A stretch of 7,700 nt of DNA from an uncultured bacterium. Its GTDB lineage: Bacteria; Planctomycetota; UBA1135; UBA2386. Below are positions 1 through 7,308 of this stretch, one piece after another. The position numbers and the translations under genes were made by a program. Numbering within the stretch: the stretch's first letter is position 1; each line of letters starts with the position of its first letter. A model generated the notes under the pieces. The model was not told the DNA's origin and ran no database searches. It saw only the letters and a program-made list of their open reading frames with translations. Location: contig CALKYL010000075.1 of assembly GCA_938003515.1 (NCBI GenBank), positions 1 through 7,700 on the forward strand, written 5' to 3'.

Positions 1-12
1 GATAGCGGCGCC

Positions 13-1033
13 GTGCGCATCGAGGTGGTCGACCCGACGCGACTCGGCCTCGGGCTGGCCATCGGTCTGCTCGAGCTGGGGCACGACGTGCGCTACCGCC
101 GCGCCGAGCGGCGGCGCGCGCGCGGCGAACTCGACCGCATGGCCGACGAGCTGGTGCACCGCTGCTTCGGCGGCGAGCTGCGCGCGTCGGTGACCAGCGA
201 CCTGCTCGTCTGCGTCGACGTGTTCGCCGACCACCTCTTTGATCTGGGTGAAGGTGACGGCAGCCATCGGGCCGCCGGTGCCGGTGACGGATCCGCTGCA
301 GGACGACGCCGGCGCGCTGGTCTACCCGCATCGGCTGCGCTACTGGCTCGAACGCGCGCAGGCGGCCGACCGGGTCGCGGTCGTCGACATGTCCGACCAC
401 GCCGGGCCGCGCGAGGTCGCGTTCGAGGCGCTGCCGAACGCGCGGCTGTTCGCGCGCGAGGCGCCGGCGCAGGCCGGCGGGCGCTGGCGGCCGCTGCCGT
501 TCCTCTACAACGCGGTCGTGTTGTGGCTCGAGTACACGCGGCCGCCCCGCGAGTGGTGGTTCCTGCCGGAGCGCCGGCGGCACGACTGGGACTGTGCGTT
601 CTGCGGCACCGTCGACCATCCGCGCTACGGCGGAGCGCGGCGCCGTGTGCTCGAGACGCTGGACGGGCTCTGGCCCGGCTCGCGCGGGATCGTGCAGTCC
701 GGCATCCCGTTCGCCGAGGTCATGGGGCTCTGGCAGGCCGCGCGCTGCGGCGTCGACCTGCCGGGACAGGGAGCGCTCTGCTTCCGGCTGCACGAATGCC
801 TCGCGGTCGGCACGCCGCTGTGGCGGCCGGTGCCGTCGCGGGTCGCGCTGCCCGACGGCCTTCTGCCGGTGGTGTTCGCGGACCCGCGCGATCTGCCGGC
901 GGCGGACCCCGACGAGGTCCGCGCCGTCTACCTCGAGCACTACGCGCCGCGCGCCGCCGCCGAACGCCTGCTCGACGGCCTTCAGTACCCGATCAGCCGC
1001 GCGACCAGCATGGCGGCCGCGGCCAGCAGGTAG
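13..1033 (+). pseudogene. Glycosyltransferase-like protein (GT-B type), reading frame broken by a +1 shift near 238-240
   Basis: The N-terminal part reads in frame 1 from GTG at 13, and the rest reads in frame 2 from about 239 to the TAG at 1031-1033. Removing one T from the TTT at 238-240 joins them into one protein of about 339 residues. The N-terminus (VRIEVVDPTRLGLGLAIG, then ELGHDVRY) looks like the first beta-alpha unit of a GT-B nucleotide-sugar transferase, with the usual 'GH-V' after the first helix. Near joined residues 245-270, GVDLPGQGALCFRLHECLAV resembles the donor-binding C-terminal motif of this fold (glycines, Arg, then a Glu in 'HECLAVGTP'). The donor sugar and acceptor cannot be told. 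Frame 1 is open to the left edge, so the true start could lie upstream, but GTG at 13 fits the fold. No Shine-Dalgarno sequence is visible. Its last 17 codons overlap the end of the opposite-strand transporter gene. Family assignment is by motif only. The break may be a real mutation or a sequencing error. Confidence 0.6.
236..243 (+). other. Probable frameshift site in the glycosyltransferase-like gene
   Basis: Protein-like sequence in frame 1 ends around VDVFADHL (codon ending at 237) and continues in frame 2 as IWVKVTAAIGPP (from 242). The junction is a run of three T (238-240). With one T removed it reads HLLIWVKV without a break. Frame 2 has a TGA at 191-193, so frame 2 alone cannot supply the N-terminus. 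Frame 1 stays open after the junction but turns into Arg/Ala/Gly-rich sequence typical of a wrong frame in high-GC DNA. No recognised programmed-frameshift signal is present. Confidence 0.6.
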
Positions 1034-2655
1034 AGCTGCAGCATCAGCGGCGCGATGAAACGGATCCAGCGCGCGAACGGGATGCGGCCCAGCGCGAGCA
1101 TGCCCATCAGGAGCGCGTTGGTCGGCACGACCATGTTCATGAAGCCGTCGCCGATCTGGTAGGCGAGCACCGCGACCTGCCGCGTCACCCCGCAGAGATC
1201 CGCGAGCGGGGCCATGATCGGCATCGTCACGTAGGCCTGCCCCGAGCCCGACGGGATGAAGAAGTTGGCGACGCTCTGCACGACCAGCATGCCGAGCGAC
1301 GCGACGTACGGACCGGCGCCGCTGATCGCCTCGGCGACGCCGTCGATGATCGTGTGGATGACGACGCCGTCCGTGAGCACGACCTCGATCGTGCGCGCGA
1401 CGCCGATCAACAGCGCCGTCGTCGTCATCTCCGCGGCGCCTTCGCAGAAGCGGGCCGCCGCGCGGTTGGGGCTCAGCCGGCCGACGACCGCCGCGACGAT
1501 GCCGAGGCCGAGGAACAGCGCCATCAGCTCGGTGAAGTACCAGTCGAGCTCGGCCGCGCCGTAGACGAACACCGCGATCGCGGCCGCGAAGCTCCCGAGC
1601 ACGACGATGCGGGCCGGCGTCAGCGCGACGTTCTCCGGCATCTCGTAGCCGGTCGAGTAGTCGACGTCCTTCACCAGGCTCCGGTCGGGGTCGCGCTGGA
1701 TGCGGCGCGCGTAGCGCATGATGTGCACGACGCCGACGGCGGCGGCGAACAGCATGAAGACCACGCGGAACAGCCAGCCCGACTGCCGCTCGATGCCGGC
1801 GATGTCCTGCGCGATCGTCACGGTGAACGGATTGACCGCGGCGCAGCCGTAGCCCACCCCGGCGCCGATGTAGACGATGCCCAGCGCGACGACCGCGTCC
1901 ATCTTGAGCGCGAGGCTCAGCGTCACGAGGATCGGGACGAACGGCATGTACTCCTCCGCCATGCCGATCGTCGACGAGCCGATCGCGAACAGGAGCGTCA
2001 TGCCGGCGACGAGCACGACGGGCCGGCCCGAGAACAGCTCGATCGCGCGGCCGATCAGCGCGTCGATCGCGCCGGTCGCGCGCAGCACGCCGATCACGCC
2101 GCCGACGACGAACACGAAGAAGATGATGTCCTGCGCGGCCGCGAAGCCCTTCGCGATCGACGTCAGCGCCGCGTGCCACGGCAGCGGCGAGGCGTCGTCG
2201 ATGCGCGTGTAGGTGCCCGGCACGACGCGCTGCCGGCTCTCCACCGCGCGCTTCCAGTCCGCGATCTCGGCCGCGGTCGGGGCCTGGCCGGTCTCGACCC
2301 AGCGGTCGAGCAGGCGGCCCACGTTGGCCTCGATCCGGGTGCCCGGCCGCCAGGCCTCGTCCGCGCGCGGCGGGCCGGCCTCCCAGCCCTCGACGGTGTC
2401 GGCGGACACGACGAACAGGGCGCCGAGCTGCTCGGTCGTCACGCCGCGGCGCGCGCGCGCCTCGGCGAGCCGTTCGCGCAGCGGCGCTGCGCCCTCGGCC
2501 TCGGCGTACGCCGCGCCCTGGTCGGGCCGCGGCTCGGTCGCGAACTCGCCTTTCGGCAGCACGTACGTCAGCAGCTGGCCGACGACCACCATCGCGAAGA
2601 TCAGGACGAGCGGATGCGGGAAGCGGCTCGGCGTGTTCACGCGGCGCATCATCAC
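982..2655 (-). CDS. yfcC: YfcC/DcuC-family integral membrane transporter with a helix-turn-helix-like insert in its first loop
   Basis: A 557-residue polytopic membrane protein of the YfcC family (C4-dicarboxylate anaerobic carrier-like, DcuC superfamily), expected to move a small organic anion or amino-acid-like substrate across the inner membrane. The substrate is unknown. Family marks are GSSTIGMAEE (226-235) and, near the C-terminus, IPSGSGQAYVTMPIMAPLAD (467-486), followed by RQVAVLAYQIGDGF and PTNALLMGMLALGR. These are the two characteristic re-entrant/ligand regions. Hydrophobic segments lie near 15-33, 176-191, 213-228, 236-275, 295-312, 350-390, 411-425, 450-470 and 495-553. Between segment 1 and segment 2 about 100 hydrophilic residues (41-141) are inserted before the conserved RVVPGTY. 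Residues 62-94 of this read like an XRE helix-turn-helix. GTG at 2655 is followed at once by ATG at 2652 and ATG at 2649. None has a clear Shine-Dalgarno, so the start is uncertain by two codons. The gene is convergent with the glycosyltransferase-like gene (52-base overlap) and divergent from manA. Confidence 0.85.
   Translation of the reverse strand: MMMRRVNTPSRFPHPLVLIFAMVVVGQLLTYVLPKGEFATEPRPDQGAAYAEAEGAAPLRERLAEARARRGVTTEQLGALFVVSADTVEGWEAGPPRADEAWRPGTRIEANVGRLLDRWVETGQAPTAAEIADWKRAVESRQRVVPGTYTRIDDASPLPWHAALTSIAKGFAAAQDIIFFVFVVGGVIGVLRATGAIDALIGRAIELFSGRPVVLVAGMTLLFAIGSSTIGMAEEYMPFVPILVTLSLALKMDAVVALGIVYIGAGVGYGCAAVNPFTVTIAQDIAGIERQSGWLFRVVFMLFAAAVGVVHIMRYARRIQRDPDRSLVKDVDYSTGYEMPENVALTPARIVVLGSFAAAIAVFVYGAAELDWYFTELMALFLGLGIVAAVVGRLSPNRAAARFCEGAAEMTTTALLIGVARTIEVVLTDGVVIHTIIDGVAEAISGAGPYVASLGMLVVQSVANFFIPSGSGQAYVTMPIMAPLADLCGVTRQVAVLAYQIGDGFMNMVVPTNALLMGMLALGRIPFARWIRFIAPLMLQLYLLAAAAMLVARLIGY
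2374..2472 (-). other. XRE/Cro-like helix-turn-helix sequence inside the transporter's first loop
   Basis: Transporter residues 62-94 align without gaps to the generic XRE pattern: an amphipathic helix (RLAEARARRG), helix 2 (VTTEQLGALF), the turn VVS, and a recognition-like helix ADTVEGWEAG ending in the usual W-E-x-G. The following residues (107-121, RIEANVGRLLDRWVE) could supply a further helix. This is pattern recognition only. With the N-terminus (MMMRR...) inside by the positive-inside rule, the loop would face the periplasm, which argues against DNA binding unless the topology is reversed. It may instead be a helical domain that merely resembles an XRE fold. Confidence 0.45.
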
Positions 2656-2760
2656 CGGCTCACGGCGGGGTTGCGACGTTTGCCTCGTGGCGCAATCCGT
2701 GGAGCGGGCTTAGAATCCCCGGCCTTGAGTCCCTGCCAGCGTCTGACCGCCGGGTCCGTC
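2656..2760. other. Divergent intergenic region between the transporter gene and manA
   Basis: These 105 bases separate two divergent starts and must hold the promoters for both the transporter and the five-gene manA cluster. It is the only substantial gene-free stretch in the window. No strong inverted repeat or riboswitch-like structure was seen by eye. One -10-like hexamer for the + strand stands out at 2711-2716. No convincing - strand promoter was found. A TTG at 2725, in frame with manA, would add 12 residues and is a less likely start. Confidence 0.5.
2711..2716 (+). promoter_or_regulatory. Candidate sigma-70 -10 element for the manA operon
   Basis: TAGAAT is a close match to TATAAT and is unusually AT-rich for this DNA. 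A start site about 7 bases downstream would give a leader of roughly 37 bases before the GTG at 2761. No good -35 hexamer sits 16-18 bases upstream (the region reads TGGCGC). The call is therefore tentative. Confidence 0.3.
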
Positions 2761-3714
2761 GTGCGCGAGCCCTTCTTCCTCGAGAGCCGCCTGTTGCCGA
2801 AGGTCTGGGGCGGCCGCGCGCTCGAGTCCGTGCTCGGCATGCAGCTGCCGCCCGACGACGCGATCGGCGAGGCGTGGCTGCTCTACGACCGGCCCGAGGG
2901 TTCGAGCCCGCTGCGCGACAGCGACCTGACCCTCGGCCAGCTCGTGCGCCGCGACCCGGAGGCGCTGGTCGGGCGCGGCGTGCCGCTCGGGCACGACGGC
3001 GCGTTCCCGCTGCTGCTCAAGTTCCTCGACGCCAGGGAGGCGCTGTCGCTGCAGGTCCATCCGGACGACGGGCAGGCCGAGGGCGACGGCGGCAAGGACG
3101 AGTGCTGCGTCGTGCTGCACGCGACGCCCGACGCCCGCATCGTGCACGGCGTGAAGCCGGGCGTCGATCGCGAACGCTTCCTCGCGCGCTGGCAGACCAC
3201 GGAGGTCGAGGAGCTGGTCTACTCGTTCCGGCCGGAACCGGGCGATCTCGTGCACATCCCGCCGGGCACCGTGCACGGCATCGGTCCGGGCGTGCTCGCG
3301 TTCGAGGTCCAGCAGAACAGCGACCTGACCTACCGCTTCTACGACTGGGGGCGCGGCCGCGAGGTGCACATCGACCGCGCGCGGCGCGTCGTCGACGTCG
3401 CGCCGAACTTCGAGCGGCCCGTGCGGCGGCCGACGTCGCTGCCCGACGGGGGCGAGCTCTTGATGGCAGGCGCGCACTTCGCCGTGCGGCGCTACGACCT
3501 GCGGCGCGCGGCGCTGCTGCCGACGCACGGGCGCTACCTGGCGGTGACCGTGCTGGGCGGCGCGGGGCGCCTCGACTGGACTCGCGACGAGGAGCACGGC
3601 GCCCTGCCGCTCGCGGCGTGCGACACGCTGCTGGTGCCCGCGTGCGTCGACGCCGTCGCGATCGTGCCCGACGATCACATCGACCTGATGGTGTGTGATC
3701 CGGGAGCCCGCTGA
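2761..3714 (+). CDS. manA: Mannose-6-phosphate isomerase, class I (short form)
   Basis: Interconverts mannose-6-phosphate and fructose-6-phosphate in the cytoplasm, linking glycolysis to mannose and GDP-mannose supply for surface polysaccharides. The 317-residue length fits the short bacterial class I enzymes (about 315 residues, Bacillus ManA-like). Visible family marks are KVWGGRALESVLG (14-26), IGEAWLL (35-41), LKFLDAREALSLQVHPDD (86-103), GKDECCVV (111-118), GDLVHIPPGTVHGIG (161-175) and EVQQNSDLTYRFYDWGR (182-198). By comparison with the family, the zinc ligands are Gln98, His100, Glu114 and His172, with Arg192 as the active-site arginine. All are present. GTG at 2761 is chosen because the family's N-terminus starts just before this FFLESRLLPKVWGG segment. 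TTG at 2725 is an alternative. No strong Shine-Dalgarno is seen. It is the first gene of the probable operon, and its TGA overlaps the next ATG by one base. The same frame is open far upstream by chance, across the transporter's antisense strand. Confidence 0.93.
   Translation: MREPFFLESRLLPKVWGGRALESVLGMQLPPDDAIGEAWLLYDRPEGSSPLRDSDLTLGQLVRRDPEALVGRGVPLGHDGAFPLLLKFLDAREALSLQVHPDDGQAEGDGGKDECCVVLHATPDARIVHGVKPGVDRERFLARWQTTEVEELVYSFRPEPGDLVHIPPGTVHGIGPGVLAFEVQQNSDLTYRFYDWGRGREVHIDRARRVVDVAPNFERPVRRPTSLPDGGELLMAGAHFAVRRYDLRRAALLPTHGRYLAVTVLGGAGRLDWTRDEEHGALPLAACDTLLVPACVDAVAIVPDDHIDLMVCDPGAR
3702..3706 (+). promoter_or_regulatory. Shine-Dalgarno for the RluB-type gene
   Basis: GGGAG lies 7 bases before the ATG at 3714, inside the end of manA. 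It supports this start and translation of the second gene from the manA transcript. Confidence 0.5.
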
Positions 3715-4682
3715 TGGCGCGGCGCCACGAGGATCGCAAGCCCGGCCAGCGGTTCGCGCGCGGCGCGGCGCCCTCCCGGCCGCGGTCGAAGCCCCGCGCG
3801 GCCGGCAGTCGCCGCCGCGCGGAGGGCCTCGTCGTCACGCCGAGCGACGTGCTCGGCGAGGCGCGGCCCGCCGCCGACGGCCGGGTCCGGCTCAACCACT
3901 TCCTCGCGCAGTGCGGCGTATGCAGCCGCCGCGGAGCCGACGAGCTGATCCGCGCGGGCCGCGTCGAGGTCAACGGCGAGCTGGTCACCGAGCTCGGCGT
4001 GCGCGTCGATCCGCGGCAGGACGACGTGCGCTTCGACGGTTCGCGCCTCGAGCCCGAGAAGGCGGTCTACGTGCTGCTCAACAAGCCGAAGGGCGTCGTC
4101 TGCACCAACGCCCGCCACGAGCAGAAGCGGCGCGTCATCGACCTGCTGCCGCGCATCCGCGGCCGTGTGTTCACGGTCGGCAGGCTGGACCTCGACAGCG
4201 AGGGGCTCTTGCTGGTGACCAACGACGGCGCGTTCGCGCAGGAGATGACGCACCCGCGCTACGGCGTGCAGAAGCTCTACGCGGTGCTCGTGCGCGGTCG
4301 GGTGGACGACGCGACGCTCGACAAGGCGCGCGGCGGCGTCTGGCTCTCCGAGGGCCCGACCGGGGGCATGCAGCTGCGCATCGAGCGCCTGGCGCGCGAC
4401 CGCTCGTACCTCAAGGTCACGCTGCGCGAGGGCAAGAACCGCGAGATCCGCCGCGTGTTCGCCAAGCTCGGCCACCCGGTGATCTCGCTCAAGCGCGTGC
4501 GCATCGGCCACCTCAACCTGCACGGGCTCGGCGACGGCGAATGGCGCTTCCTGCAGCTGCACGAGGTGCAGGCCCTGCGCGAGCAGGCGCAGGGCGCCGA
4601 GCCGCCGCCGCCGCGTGAGGGCCGGCCCGGCCAGCGCCGCCGCGCCGGTCAGAGCCCCCGTCAACGACAGACACCGAGATGA
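3714..4682 (+). CDS. rluB: 23S rRNA pseudouridine synthase, RluB/RsuA family
   Basis: Converts a specific uridine to pseudouridine in rRNA. RluB acts at position 2605 of 23S rRNA in E. coli. The 322-residue product has an N-terminal S4 RNA-binding domain (about 57-104, VRLNHFLAQCGVCSRRGADE, then VEVNGELV) and a C-terminal catalytic domain (about 116-285). This contains YVLLNKPKGVVCTN (119-132) and GRLDLDSEGLLLVTNDG (156-172), with Asp159 as the expected catalytic aspartate. Later conserved pieces are YAVLVRG, LREGKNREIRRVF (237-249) and GHPVISLKRVRIG. Residues 1-50 and 295-322 are Arg/Pro/Gly-rich and probably disordered, extending beyond the compact family core. RluB, RluE, RluF and RsuA share these motifs. 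RluB is the best fit from the S4 domain and general similarity, but target specificity is inferred. It overlaps manA by one base (TGATG) and the next gene by four (ATGA). Confidence 0.9.
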   Translation: MARRHEDRKPGQRFARGAAPSRPRSKPRAAGSRRRAEGLVVTPSDVLGEARPAADGRVRLNHFLAQCGVCSRRGADELIRAGRVEVNGELVTELGVRVDPRQDDVRFDGSRLEPEKAVYVLLNKPKGVVCTNARHEQKRRVIDLLPRIRGRVFTVGRLDLDSEGLLLVTNDGAFAQEMTHPRYGVQKLYAVLVRGRVDDATLDKARGGVWLSEGPTGGMQLRIERLARDRSYLKVTLREGKNREIRRVFAKLGHPVISLKRVRIGHLNLHGLGDGEWRFLQLHEVQALREQAQGAEPPPPREGRPGQRRRAGQSPRQRQTPR

Positions 4683-6049
4683 CCAAGACCGTGGATTTCG
4701 AGATGCTGCCCGACGTCGACATCGTCGAGCTCGACAACGGATTCCGAGCGCTGCTGGTCGAGCGGCGCGCGCTGCCCGTGGTCGCGTCGGTCTGCTGGTA
4801 CCGCGTCGGTTCGCGCGACGAGCGAACCGGCGAGACGGGCGTGTCGCACTTCCTCGAACACATGATGTTCAAGGGCACCGCCGAGTTCGGGAAGGGGCAG
4901 ATCGACCTGCAGACCAGCAAGATGGGGGGCAGCAACAACGCCTTCACCGACACCGACAGCACCGCCTACTACTTCGCGATGGCGGCCGACCGCTGGGAGA
5001 CCGCGCTCGAGATCGAGGCGAGCCGGATGCGCGGCTGCCTGCTCGACCCGGTCGAGTTCCAGAGCGAGAAGAACGTCGTGCTCGAAGAGCTCGCGATGGG
5101 CGAGGACGAACCGTGGCGTCCGCTCTACCAGGTCGCCGAGGCGATGCTCTACCAGACGCACCCCTACCACCACCCGGTGATCGGCTACCGCGAGGACCTC
5201 GAGCGCCTGACCGTGCAGCAGATGCGCGACTACTACCGTCGCCACTACGGGCCCAACCGCGCGTTCCTCGTCGTCGTCGGCGCGATCGACCGGCAGCGCA
5301 CCGCGCAGCGGATCGAGAAGCTGTTCGGAGGGCTGCCGCGCTGCGAGGAGCGCACGACGCCGATCGCGGAGCCGCCGCCGCCCGGCGAGCGCCGCGCGAT
5401 CATGCGCACGCCGCACTCCGTGACGCGCATGGCGATCGGCTTCCCGACCTGCCGCATGGGCGAGCGTGACGACTACGCGCTCGACCTGATCTCGCACGAC
5501 CTCGGCAACGGCAAGAACAGCCGGCTCTACCGGCGGTTGGTGGTCCGCGACGAGAGCGTCGCCGACGTCAGCGTCATGAACGAGACGCGGCAGGATCCCG
5601 GCGGCTTCTTCGTGCTGTGCGAGCTGCACCCGGACGCGGACCCGCACGCGGTCGAGGCGGCGATCCGGGAGGAGGTCGCCGGCCTCGTCGCCCGTGGCGT
5701 CGCGGAGCGCGACTTGAAGCGCATCCGCACGCAGATCCGAGCGTCGTTCCTGTTCCAGGACGAGACCGCGCTCGATCTCGCGATGAAGCTCGCGCGGTTC
5801 GAGGCCGGCACGCCCGGCGGCTACCGCACGCTCGCCGACGTCCTGCCGACCTACGATTCGCTGACGCGCAGCGAGCTGCGCGACACGGCCGCGAGGTACC
5901 TGGACTTCGACCGGGCGACGATCGTCTGGGCGGTCCCGAAGGAACGTCCGGAGAAGCGCGCGTCCGCCGCCAAGGCGCGCGCGTCGCGAGCCGGCGGCGC
6001 GAAGAGCCGTCGCGGCAAGCGGTCGAAGGCGGGGCGCGTCCGGCGATGA
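4679..6049 (+). CDS. M16 family zinc metallopeptidase, catalytic subunit
   Basis: A 456-residue M16B-type (mitochondrial processing peptidase-like) peptidase. The inverted zinc motif HFLEH is at 57-61 (ligands His57 and His61, catalytic Glu60). The third ligand is most likely Glu137 in EKNVVLEEL, 75 residues after His61 as in the family. GGSNNAFTDTDSTAYYF (83-99) is the usual edge strand after the zinc helix. The second, non-catalytic half begins about residue 235. There the Arg/Tyr pair that anchors substrate is missing: the segment SRLYRRLVVRDESVADVS (281-298) has Val288 and Ala295 at the expected positions. That suggests dependence on the next gene's product. No signal peptide is seen from this start, so it is likely cytoplasmic. 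The last 36 residues are a Lys/Arg/Ala-rich tail, probably disordered. The start overlaps the rluB stop (ATGA) without a strong Shine-Dalgarno, consistent with translational coupling. The substrate is unknown. Confidence 0.92.
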   Translation: MTKTVDFEMLPDVDIVELDNGFRALLVERRALPVVASVCWYRVGSRDERTGETGVSHFLEHMMFKGTAEFGKGQIDLQTSKMGGSNNAFTDTDSTAYYFAMAADRWETALEIEASRMRGCLLDPVEFQSEKNVVLEELAMGEDEPWRPLYQVAEAMLYQTHPYHHPVIGYREDLERLTVQQMRDYYRRHYGPNRAFLVVVGAIDRQRTAQRIEKLFGGLPRCEERTTPIAEPPPPGERRAIMRTPHSVTRMAIGFPTCRMGERDDYALDLISHDLGNGKNSRLYRRLVVRDESVADVSVMNETRQDPGGFFVLCELHPDADPHAVEAAIREEVAGLVARGVAERDLKRIRTQIRASFLFQDETALDLAMKLARFEAGTPGGYRTLADVLPTYDSLTRSELRDTAARYLDFDRATIVWAVPKERPEKRASAAKARASRAGGAKSRRGKRSKAGRVRR

Positions 6050-7305
6050 CGACCAAGGCCCCGCCGATCCGCCTGCTGATCGCCGAGCGCACGCTGCGGT
6101 CCGGTCTGACGCTGCTCGCGGTCCACAACCCGGGCGTGCCGACGTTCGCCTGCGTCGTGTCGCTCGACGTGCGCGCCGGCGACGAGCCCGTCGACGCGCC
6201 CGGGCTCGCCAACCTGGTCGGCGACTGCCTCGACGAGGGCACGAAGCGCCACGACGCGCTGCAGCTGGCGGCGGCCGCCGAGAGCCTCGGCGCGATGCTC
6301 GACGGCAACCACCGCGGCGGCGTCGTGATGTGCCCGGCGGTGTCCCAGAAGAAGGCGACCGACCTGCTGCGCCAGATGGTGCTCGAGCCGAGCTTCCCGG
6401 GCCGCGAGGTGCGCCGCGTCCAGACCGAGGTGCTGACCGAGATCAAGGCGGAGGAGGACGATCCGCGCACCGTCGCGGCGCGCCGCTTCCGCAAGGAGAT
6501 CTACGGCCGCCATCCGCTCGGCCGGCCGCCGCACGGCACCGCCGAGAGCGTCGCGCGCATCAAGCCGAAGCACCTGCGCGACTTCCACGACACCTGGTTC
6601 CGGCCCGCCGGCGGCTACGTCGCCGCCTCCGGTCCCGAGGAGCCCGAGCGCATGCTCGACGGACTCGAACGCGCGTTCCGCGGCTTCCGGGGCAAGGCGC
6701 CCGTGCACCCCGGCGTGCCGAAGGTCGAGCTCTCGCAGAAGGCGCGCGACGTGCACCTCGCGATGCCGCGCGAGCAGGTGCACGTGTTCCTCGGCCACGC
6801 CGGCATCCGTCGCACCGACCCGGACTTCTACGTCCTCTCGGTCATGGACCACATCCTGGGCACGGGGCCCGGCTTCACGTCGCGGTGCTCGCGACGGCTG
6901 CGCGACGAGATGGGGCTCTGCTACGCCGTCAGCGCCGGCATCACGCCGAGCGCCGGCGAGGAGCCGGGCACGTTCACGGCCTACATCGGCACCTCGCCCG
7001 AGCACCGGAAGCAGGCGGTCGAGGGCTTCCTCGCCGAGATCCGGCGGATCCGCAAGGAGCCGCCGAGCGCGCAGGAGCTCGAGGACGTGCAGCAGTACCT
7101 CACCGGCAGCTTCGTGTTCGCCCTCGAGCGCAACAGCAACCTCGCCGCCTACGCGATCCGCGCCCGGCGCTTCGGCCTCGGCTTCGACTTCCTCGAGCGC
7201 TACCCGGACATCGTCCGGGCGATCACCCCCGAGCAGGTGCGCGACGCCGCCGAACGGCACCTGCACCCGGACCGGCTGCACGTCGTCAGCGCCGGCGCGT
7301 CCTGA
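6046..7305 (+). CDS. M16 family peptidase-like protein, non-catalytic partner subunit
   Basis: A 419-residue M16 homologue translated from an ATG that overlaps the previous stop by four bases. At the zinc site, GLANLVGDCLDEGT (53-66) aligns with the partner's GVSHFLEHMMFKGT. Both histidines and the glutamate are replaced (Asn56, Gly59, Asp60), so it cannot bind zinc in the family manner. In the second half, SRCSRRLRDEMGLCYAVS (279-296) keeps Arg286 and Tyr293. Their spacing matches the Arg/Tyr pair that holds substrate in M16 enzymes such as insulin-degrading enzyme. Known bacterial M16B pairs (for example the Sphingomonas and Thermus heterodimers) split catalysis and substrate anchoring between two subunits in just this way. 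I infer a heterodimer with the product of 4679-6049. No signal peptide or basic tail is seen. A longer open frame starts upstream inside the previous gene, but residues before this ATG are Arg/Gly-rich shadow sequence. Confidence 0.9.
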   Translation: MTTKAPPIRLLIAERTLRSGLTLLAVHNPGVPTFACVVSLDVRAGDEPVDAPGLANLVGDCLDEGTKRHDALQLAAAAESLGAMLDGNHRGGVVMCPAVSQKKATDLLRQMVLEPSFPGREVRRVQTEVLTEIKAEEDDPRTVAARRFRKEIYGRHPLGRPPHGTAESVARIKPKHLRDFHDTWFRPAGGYVAASGPEEPERMLDGLERAFRGFRGKAPVHPGVPKVELSQKARDVHLAMPREQVHVFLGHAGIRRTDPDFYVLSVMDHILGTGPGFTSRCSRRLRDEMGLCYAVSAGITPSAGEEPGTFTAYIGTSPEHRKQAVEGFLAEIRRIRKEPPSAQELEDVQQYLTGSFVFALERNSNLAAYAIRARRFGLGFDFLERYPDIVRAITPEQVRDAAERHLHPDRLHVVSAGAS

Positions 7306-7308
7306 GCG

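Noticed and set aside
234..243. Programmed +1 frameshift like that of prfB (CTTTGA)
   Set aside because: The CTTTGA letters occur, but the TGA is not in the frame being read (frame 1), so there is no stop for a ribosome to pause at. No supporting Shine-Dalgarno spacing is seen.
2656..2760. Riboswitch or operator in the divergent intergenic region
   Set aside because: No clear inverted repeat or conserved aptamer-like pattern could be made out by eye. The transporter's helix-turn-helix-like insert does not by itself imply a site here.
2710..3678. A 322-codon - strand open frame opposite manA, and a similar one opposite the rluB-type gene (3675-4664)
   Set aside because: Composition is that of an antisense shadow, with no recognisable domain. 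The + strand genes carry full family motifs.
13..3714. A continuous + strand reading frame of 1233 codons spanning the glycosyltransferase start, the transporter locus and manA
   Set aside because: Only the first about 75 codons and the last 317 look like protein. The middle is Arg/Asp/His/Ala-rich sequence opposite the transporter gene, a common stop-free shadow in high-GC DNA.
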